Source of the DNA: Undaria pinnatifida | Taxonomy: Eukaryota; Sar; Phaeophyceae; Laminariales; Alariaceae | Assembly (NCBI GenBank): GCA_012845835.1 | Contig: JABAKD010000027.1 | Coordinates: forward strand, 6,007,465-6,071,464 | Length of the DNA: 64,000 bases | Reading direction: 5' to 3' | Part shown: one piece after another, positions 59,401 through 64,000 of the stretch | How the letters are laid out: each line of letters begins with the position of its first letter | Position numbering within the stretch: position 1 is the first letter of the stretch | The notes under the pieces: model-generated | Seen by the model: the letters and a program-made list of their open reading frames with translations, nothing else | Told to the model about the DNA's origin: nothing | Database searches by the model: none | Translations under genes and position numbers: made by a program

Positions 59401-61159
59401 AAAAAAAATGAAGGTCAACGCGAGGAACAACCCCGATGGCTTGTTCATAAGTACTCAACGGAAAGTATAGCAAAACTTAATTTTATTGGGAGTACTGTAT
59501 TGTGCATGTTGCTTGGGGAGTCCTATCAGCCAGAAATCGAAACAGCCAAAAAACGTGCTACACCCCCCCCCCATCGTGCCTCGCGTAGGCGATTGGCCTG
59601 ATCGTTTTGTGACGGCAAGGGGGGGGGGTTGTCGGTGGCACTGCATGCACCTCCCGCACTGATTGCTTGGACGTTCGCTGAAGACCAGCAAAGCCACAGT
59701 AAATGGGAAACGGGTTGTGAGTCTCAGCCCGACCAGCGAAACAAAGCAAACATTCGATCCGTCTGGTGGCGTATTGGGCGGAACAGTGAACAGCACAATA
59801 TGGGTGACTTTCATGAAGTAGTAAATGTAATTTTTTTTTAACGGGCTGCACGTGCAGGTCCAGTCGCGATCGGATTGTTCAGTCGGACTTGGCCATCTCC
59901 TCAAACCAGGAAGCTGAACCATATAGCGTGCACACCTATCGTAGACGGCGCCGTCATCACTCACCCGCTCGCGCCGAAGGACTGCCTGACGGCCGAGTCT
60001 ACGAGGGTGCCAATTGGGGTTTCAGATACGGAGGCCAATGTCTCCAACGCCGCAATGGACAAACCACTCGCGACGGCAAGCACCGACGGCCGAGTGAGGG
60101 CGTAGAGGACCATCAACACATAAACCACCTTTCATGCACCGCACATCAAAGCAGGGCGCGGCAGAGAGGCGGCGGCGGGAGGGGGGGGGGGTATTTTGTG
60201 AACAGTCGCAGTGGTATGACGATAGCCGCTCCGCGGCTGAGGGGGATGGGGTGCACTAATTTCATTCATCTAGCCGCAGTCGTATGACGATAAACCCTCG
60301 TATTCATACAATATCGAGTCGTCGGCGCCCCGGCAACGTAGGGAGTGTCTGTGTGTGGGGGGGGGGGGTGCGAGAACGCGACAAGACTCAAGAGTTTTGC
60401 TAGGCTGTTCAACTCATACGGCGAGTTCATATCCCTCTCCTGCGCACGCGCAAGCCCCCAGACGATCTAGTATCTAGTATTGCGGTTTCTTGGCAAGATG
60501 GAGAAGAAGAAGAAGCGTATCTACCATTGCACCCGCGTTGCGAGAGTAGCATTGAGCTTGAGTAGAAACGTCAACACAGAGGCACAGCATCAGGTAACAT
60601 AAACAAAAATTGAGGGTAGAACGTCATCAACGCGCCGTTGTTCGGTGTATTCTTTGCCGGCATTTCTGCTGGCTGTGTTGGACTGTTAACACGTTAGCAC
60701 GATATCGGTTACGGCCATCGGACAGGTCATAGACTATTGCAGTTCCATAAACATGGCGTATTTTTTGGGGAAGACAAATCCCCTGGTCTTTACATGATCT
60801 GCATGACCTACACTGCAGATCATGTTGCCCGGTGAAAGCCGTAAGATCCGCATTGTTTACCATTTACTCCCTGGGTTGCTTCTGTACGACGCGGATCTTG
60901 CACAATATACCATATCCACAGATACATGTAGGATCTACATGATCTATGTGATCTACATGACGTGTAAAATCGTGTTGTGGCACTTCTAACATGCATATTA
61001 ATTCCTCGGTCCATAAACCAGAGCTATAAGCAACTGGCTGCGTTGCGATAGGACGCACCTGCTGTTGTATGCTTTTCTGGTCCGCTAACGCGCAGACAGC
61101 GGGCGCAAAAAAAACGGAGGCCAGCGGTCGAATGGCCCCGAGCAGGCCAACCTCGTGTT
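48639..61159 (-). CDS. Gene B: MFS_1-like (MFSD6-like) transporter, 5' end not found
   Basis: Paralog of gene A on the opposite strand. Exons in transcript order: 61159-61059, 60128-59965, 57579-57373, 56083-55667, 53568-53397, 51247-51142, 48912-48639. They correspond one to one to gene A exons 2-8 with the same phases. The encoded helices 2-12 keep the family order, but the motif after helix 2 reads LADQKS, lacking the Arg-x-Gly of gene A. The acidic loop between helices 6 and 7 is 57 codons longer and contains a Glu run from a GAA repeat. Exon 1 (helix 1) was not found between 61160 and 64000, so it is outside the window or has been missed. The substrate is unknown. The frame beyond the donor at 48637 stays open to 48158 but enters MITE sequence, so I end the gene at the donor. 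Confidence 0.85.
49566..49634 (+). repeat. CAGTAA microsatellite
   Basis: Irregular AACAGT units, about eleven in number, in gene B intron 7. The Leu-rich frame on the minus strand is an effect of the repeat. Confidence 0.9.
50148..50416 (-). mobile_element. GACGCGTGCTACGA MITE, copy c (269 bases)
   Basis: Ends GACGCATGCTACTATATAGAG and CCTCTATCGTAGCATGCGTC. The inside is reversed relative to copies a and b (GGGCTCCTTAACCCC, then GGATGATTCTCGTTG, then CAAATCAGTTTTCCGG). It lies in gene B intron 7. Confidence 0.75.
51142..51247 (-). CDS. Gene B exon 7 (helix 10)
   Basis: VLVEPWWVLPVEVLHGLTF, ATMWAAAVSYAQEIAP. The acceptor is GTGCCAG and the donor CAG|GTACGA. 106 bases, as in gene A. Confidence 0.93.
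52215..52450 (+). mobile_element. CACTCGCGCGAGTG-type MITE fragment
   Basis: CGTGAGTGACCCCCCCC, TTCCTTGGGGTGTTACGCTTTCGTGC, GATGCGCCAAACAAATTGGCTAA, AGTGAGGTCGTGCGAGTGGCTCA, CCGTACCCTAGCCTTGA. It lies in gene B intron 6. Confidence 0.55.
52699..52990 (+). mobile_element. GACGCGTGCTACGA MITE, copy d
   Basis: Left end decayed (GACGCCTGCCACCAGGTGCAC). It has GGGAGCTGAAGACCTCTCCC, CCCATGGCCTA and TTCCGACGAGTTTGAG, and the right end CCTCTTTCGTAGCACACGTG. Inside the right end a 28-base unit with CACGAAAGGCGCTACCTC is duplicated in tandem (about 52926-52981). Confidence 0.7.
53397..53568 (-). CDS. Gene B exon 6 (helices 8-9)
   Basis: LEELGGSNKLFGLAR, CLAEVPFFYASG, VVAMAQIAYIVRFLYYS. The acceptor is TACTAG and the donor TCG|GTGAGT. 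172 bases, as in gene A. Confidence 0.93.
53883..53960 (+). repeat. Tandem duplication, two copies
   Basis: TTGGTTGGCACTGACGCTGTAAAAC, then TTGGTTGGCAACGACGCTGTAAAAC, about 53 bases apart, in gene B intron 5. Confidence 0.8.
55052..55469 (+). mobile_element. GACGCGTGCTACGA MITE with a small element nested inside
   Basis: Left end GACGCGTGTTACGACAGGGG, right end CCTCTACATCGTAGCATGTG. It is about 420 bases because the 85-base AACCCCTTTA element (55311-55395) sits within the part corresponding to GATTTTGGGTTAAGGAGCCC. Confidence 0.65.
55311..55395 (+). mobile_element. Small AACCCCTTTA element (85 bases), nested
   Basis: ACCCCTTTACAACTGGAAAC to CTCTAAAGGGGTT, same length as the copy at 48075-48159. 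Confidence 0.7.
55667..56083 (-). CDS. Gene B exon 5 (long acidic loop and helix 7)
   Basis: Begins EKPYGGNGYGSTQENEIGEG, continues as a hydrophilic loop with Thr-, Ser- and Glu-rich parts (a Glu run from the GAA repeat at about 55785-55810), then TASFFLAVVLSGMGAAVI and DTFLFIR. The acceptor is CTACCAG and the donor CAG|GTATGT. 417 bases against 246 in gene A; the 171-base difference keeps the frame. Confidence 0.85.
56459..56487 (+). repeat. AGT trinucleotide microsatellite
   Basis: About nine AGT units just 5' of gene B exon 5 (in transcript order). Confidence 0.95.
57373..57579 (-). CDS. Gene B exon 4 (helices 5-6)
   Basis: YGKRRMWGALGFGVAS, GGYGGVMVQFVIVTTVALV, ending SRATI. The acceptor is CGACAACAG and the donor AAG|GTATGT, phase 2. 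Confidence 0.9.
57689..57939 (+). mobile_element. GACGCGTGCTACGA MITE, copy e (251 bases)
   Basis: GACGCGTGCTACACAAGAGG, TTTTTTTCTGCGGTTTTGTC, GGGAGCTTAAGACATG, TATTTCCGACGATTTAGGG, end CCTCTGTCGTAGCGTGCGTC. It lies about 110 bases from gene B exon 4. Confidence 0.78.
57955..57979 (+). repeat. GGATA microsatellite
   Basis: Five ATAGG units beside MITE copy e. Confidence 0.9.
59122..59282 (+). repeat. Short tandem repeat, about 50-base unit
   Basis: Three to four diverged units of GGGTGT.TACCAAATAC, TTTCGTTGTGTACG. Reading frames on both strands over it are repeat artefacts. Confidence 0.6.
59965..60128 (-). CDS. Gene B exon 3 (helices 3-4)
   Basis: VVYVLMVLYALTRPSVL to SETPIGTLVDSAVRQSFGAS. 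The acceptor is CATGAAAG and the donor CGG|GTGAGT. 164 bases, as in gene A. Confidence 0.9.
61059..61159 (-). CDS. Gene B exon 2 (helix 2)
   Basis: EHEVGLLGAIRPLAS, then FFAPAVCALADQKSIQQQ. The acceptor is GAGAACAG and the donor CAG|GTGCGT. 101 bases, as in gene A. Confidence 0.9.
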
Positions 61160-61829
61160 CTGTTCTCGGGAAAGGGGGGCAAGGCAACGGGGCACGAAAT
61201 GTTCCGTTAAACGTTTGACACTGGCTGGGAGCCGTGCGATATCATCGCACAATGCTACGCAGCAGCACAGACAGTACACTAGGTATACAACGCGAGATGT
61301 CTTCGGCACTCGGACGCGTGTTGCGATATAGGTACGAGTAGAGGTACGAGCACGTCTGGGCCGAAACGGTGTATGAATGGCGGGGGCTCTATAACCGGAG
61401 ATGGTCTGGTTTTCTTTCGGCTTTATACCTACAGGCCATGCGACTACTCTCATTATCGGCGAGCACCTTTATTTTGTACCGAAATGAGTTTGGTGGGTGG
61501 TGCATATACATATCCTCAACCGAAGTGCCTCAGAAACCAAATTGGCGCACCTCCAGCGTGGTAGCATGCGTCCTCCATTCTTAAAGCGGAGAGAGCGTCG
61601 AGGCCAGTCGTTCATGAGGGGAACAGCGCACACGGAGAGGTCGTGACGGAGATTCTTCTAATAATACTTCGAAGTATTATAAAATTCGAAGTAACCCGAA
61701 AGCTTTGAATTGGTGAGAGATGCAATGCTATCGTACGATCGAGTTACGTAGGTAACGTGGCACATTTAGGCTAAGACACATACCTGGTACAGCTTCTGAA
61801 CTTCGGGACTCCTTGCCCCGATGTAGCTG

Positions 61830-62290
61830 CAATGCCATTTTACGACACTGATGGCCTATCCTCCTAGAGCTTAGATACGACACCGTGCTGTATTTGGGCG
61901 ACACGCGCCCTGGATCATCGCGGAACTGCCACAGCCGTTTGGGGGTGGGATAGAGCTATTATTGAAGCTATCTTGTGCCGAAAATGGCCCAGTACTCGGC
62001 AAGATGTCTGGTCTCCGCGTGCTCCCGCACAACTTTGAAACCGGAAGGATTTTCGTTTTTAGATACCGGTTTCACAATTCTGCGGGAGCACGCGGATACC
62101 AGACGTCTCCTAGAGTACTGGACCTTTTCGGGCACACAATAGCCTCGAGGATAGCTCGATGATACCATGCCAAAACAGCCGTGTGGCGGGTCCTGGATGA
62201 TCCGGATCGTGTGGCGCAAGCACAGCGCGGGTGTAGTACCTAAGAGCTTACGACACAGGTGTCGTACGGAAGTGCTCAGCACTATAGAAT
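61830..62290. repeat. Long imperfect hairpin (arms about 215 bases)
   Basis: The centre loop is about 62044-62065. Going outward the arms pair in order: TTTGAAACCGG with CCGGTTTCACA; CTCCGCGTGCTCCCGCA (62011) with TGCGGGAGCACGCGGA (62081); CCAGTACTC with GAGTACTGG; TTGTGCCGAAAA with TTTTCGGGCACA; GAGCTATTATTGAAGCTAT with ATAGCCTCGAGGATAGCTC; GGATCATC with GATGATCC; and CGACACCGTGCTG with CAGCGCGGGTGTAG. The two sides differ at scattered bases, so it is a decaying inverted repeat. It lies upstream of gene B exon 2, probably in its first intron. Confidence 0.8.
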
Positions 62291-62450
62291 AGTCATCAAG
62301 TTTAGCATTTTTTCGTTTGTCTTCTACCGGGGGCAGGAGATTGCTCATAGGGCAGCTGCGTTTTCGTGTTTATCAAAACAAGGTTTTGAGAGGGGTACTG
62401 AATAGACCTCTTCGGATGATGAAGATCATAATAAGTTATTGATTATCGAT

Positions 62451-62712
62451 CAAGGCTACGGTAGGGGGGGTACCCACATTTTCACTGGTGTGTTTCAGCC
62501 ACTCGCACGGGTAGCTCTGTACCCCACGGATAAAACTTTTTTGGCACTTGTTTTGGCGCAGCTTAGATCACCTTTGCTTTGCGGATTGATTTCGTCAATG
62601 TTAAACATGAAGAAAACGTAAGATCGCATAGTAACAAAGGGGTTACTCGCGCGAGTGACCCCTATTCACTGAAATAAAAGGCCGAAAAGGAGACCCCCCT
62701 AACGTAGCCTGG
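62451..62712 (-). mobile_element. CACTCGCGCGAGTG-type MITE, reverse orientation
   Basis: CAAGGCTACGGTAGGGGGG at the left and CCCCCCTAACGTAGCCTGGG at the right form clear terminal inverted repeats. Inside are CCACTCGCACGGGTAGCTC, TTTTGGCGCAGCTTAG and GTTACTCGCGCGAGTGACCC. 262 bases. Confidence 0.72.
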
Positions 62713-62982
62713 GTCTATCCCTTGCCGTGGAACGTGCCGACACATAGCTCAGGGGACATCGGCACGGACACTGGTTGCAATGGGTGTAGATGGTGGGTCG
62801 AAACACCAAGTTGAGGTGAAAACCCACACACGCTCTGTGGGTAAGTGATAGCAAACCGAACAGGTTACCGTGAATCTCACACGTCTCTGCGGGGCATGGG
62901 AGAGCGGGATTCGCCTAAAGTACAAGGCGGGTGGAGAAACCAACAGTTATGTTTCCCCTCTTTGTCGTGTCGCCCTATCGCA

Positions 62983-63030
62983 CGAGTGTGAGTTAGCAAG
63001 CATACACGAAAAGCGACGAGCAGCGCGACA
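62983..63030 (+). repeat. SINE body fragment
   Basis: GTGTGAGTTAGCAAGCAT followed by AAAGCGACGAGCAG, a short piece of the SINE body. Confidence 0.4.
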
Positions 63031-63091
63031 AAAAAGAAAGAAAAAAAGAAGTGACGCGTCGTACGATAGAGGCACTCGTCGACCTCTTCGT

Positions 63092-63321
63092 CAAGGCTAC
63101 GGCAGGGGGGTCACACTTTTGAAGGCGCTATTGGCAGTGACACCGGGCGGTCACTCGCGCGACTGATCCCTCTATTATGTTCTTTTGCGATCTTGTGTTC
63201 TCGTTGCTGTCCTACTTTTTTCGGCTATATGAATCCGCAATGGAATGAATGGCGATTTTCGCGCGAAGTCGTCAAAACCCGGTGTTGGAAAAAGAGGTAC
63301 CACCCCTTACCATAGGCTGGG
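63092..63321 (+). mobile_element. CACTCGCGCGAGTG-type MITE
   Basis: CAAGGCTACGGCAGGGGGGT, GGTCACTCGCGCGACTGATCCC, CGGCTATATGAATCCGCAATG, GAGGTACCACCCCTTACCATAGGCTGGG. 230 bases, shortened inside. Confidence 0.65.
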
Positions 63322-63617
63322 CATTTGACTGGAAACCCTTTGATGGGGGATACGGCACGGGGGCTACCATTGTGTTCACTGCCGAGTCAGGCCACTCGAG
63401 AGAGCGTTTTTGCGCACGTAACCCTAAAATGGACCTGATTTTGTGCATTTTGACGCAGCGTACAAACCAGCGCCGTAGCGGTGAATACCCCCGCGAATTA
63501 TTCGAAAACTCGATGGCGTTAGCTTGCGCATACGTAAGGTTTGCCACTCGCGCGAGTATGGCTATATGCTGCATGCAAACAGGGGGTCTGGAAACGACCC
63601 CCTTGCCGCAGCCTTGC
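63322..63617 (-). mobile_element. CACTCGCGCGAGTG-type MITE, adjacent reverse copy
   Basis: GGCCACTCGAGAGAGCG, TTTGACGCAGCGTAC, GCCACTCGCGCGAGTATGGC, and the end CCCCCTTGCCGCAGCCTTG. With the two preceding copies it makes three family members within about 1.2 kb. Confidence 0.55.
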
Positions 63618-63859
63618 TCCTACCTTCCTACCGACGGGCAATCTCGACCGACAAACCGCCCGGTCTCGTTAGATTTTCCTATAACACCATTCGTTGTGTA
63701 GACTATAGCTAGGCCACGAGACTGATTTTTTCACGTTTCGTTTTCGCTTTCGCGTGTGTAAGCAGTCAGCGTTTGTGTCCGGCGACGAACGAACTCCTCA
63801 AGGTGAGGACCCCAGAAAAAGATGTGCACTTATACCTGCAGTACGCGTCGAGTGTGCCG

Positions 63860-64000
63860 GCGAGGAGTTAGGCAAGACACCCGTGACCACGAGTTGTCTA
63901 GAAGGTCGCTGAAGGTCAAGACTTCCCACCACACTGGGGAACATGCAAAAAAAAGATAAGAGTGATGAAAAAACAACAAAAATGGGGAAAAGTTTTCGTG
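63860..64000 (+). repeat. SINE 3' fragment near window end
   Basis: ACACCCGTGACCACGAGTTG and TCTAGAAGGTCGCTG resemble the SINE 3' part, followed by an A-rich stretch that runs to the window end. Confidence 0.35.

Noticed and set aside
61160-64000. Search for gene B exon 1
   Set aside because: No minus-strand peptide like the FFLFMAHGSVSPFLPL helix of gene A was found, so the exon is probably outside the window.

Overview
The window looks like nuclear DNA of a eukaryote with long introns and many repeats. Protein-coding exons are short (101 to about 420 bases) and separated by introns of 0.5 to 6.6 kb. There are tRNA-derived SINEs, Ty1/copia and LINE remnants, several small inverted-repeat (MITE-like) families and long microsatellites. 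There is no operon structure, ribosome-binding site, rRNA or CRISPR array. The gene style would suit a stramenopile such as a brown alga, but that is an inference from style; nothing in the window fixes the taxon.

The only genes I can defend are two paralogous major facilitator superfamily (MFS) transporters of the MFS_1-like/MFSD6-like type. They lie tail to tail. Gene A (+) runs from an ATG at 19033 to about 42.8 kb, and I could trace it as 8 exons covering all twelve membrane segments. Gene B (-) runs from at least 61159 down to about 48.6 kb, with 7 exons seen; its first exon was not found and may lie beyond the window. Matching exons share boundaries and codon phases at every junction compared, while the introns differ in length and repeat content. 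The pair is best read as an old inverted duplication.

Layout. 0-2 kb: no recognised gene. About 2-15 kb: a large, interrupted inverted repeat (arms about 2.0-4.7 kb and 10.1-15.1 kb), with full-length SINEs in both arms and between them, a G-rich block between the arms, and an array of diverged ~190-base repeats inserted in the right arm. 15.1-16.3 kb: further copies of the repeat's outer end. 16.4-18.0 kb: a decayed Ty1/copia reverse transcriptase-RNase H. 18.2-18.75 kb: a cluster of CATG-ended palindromes just upstream of gene A. 19-42.9 kb: gene A; its first intron holds a TA-flanked inverted-repeat element, a 430-base TTG microsatellite, a LINE endonuclease remnant and a C-rich block that is the reverse complement of the G-rich block at 5.6-7 kb. 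42.9-48.6 kb: between the two genes, with no recognised gene. 48.6-61.2 kb: gene B. 61.8-62.3 kb: a long hairpin. 62.4-63.6 kb: a cluster of MITE-like copies.

No metabolic pathway or multi-gene system can be read from this window. Its biological content is the transporter pair plus an unusually layered repeat landscape.
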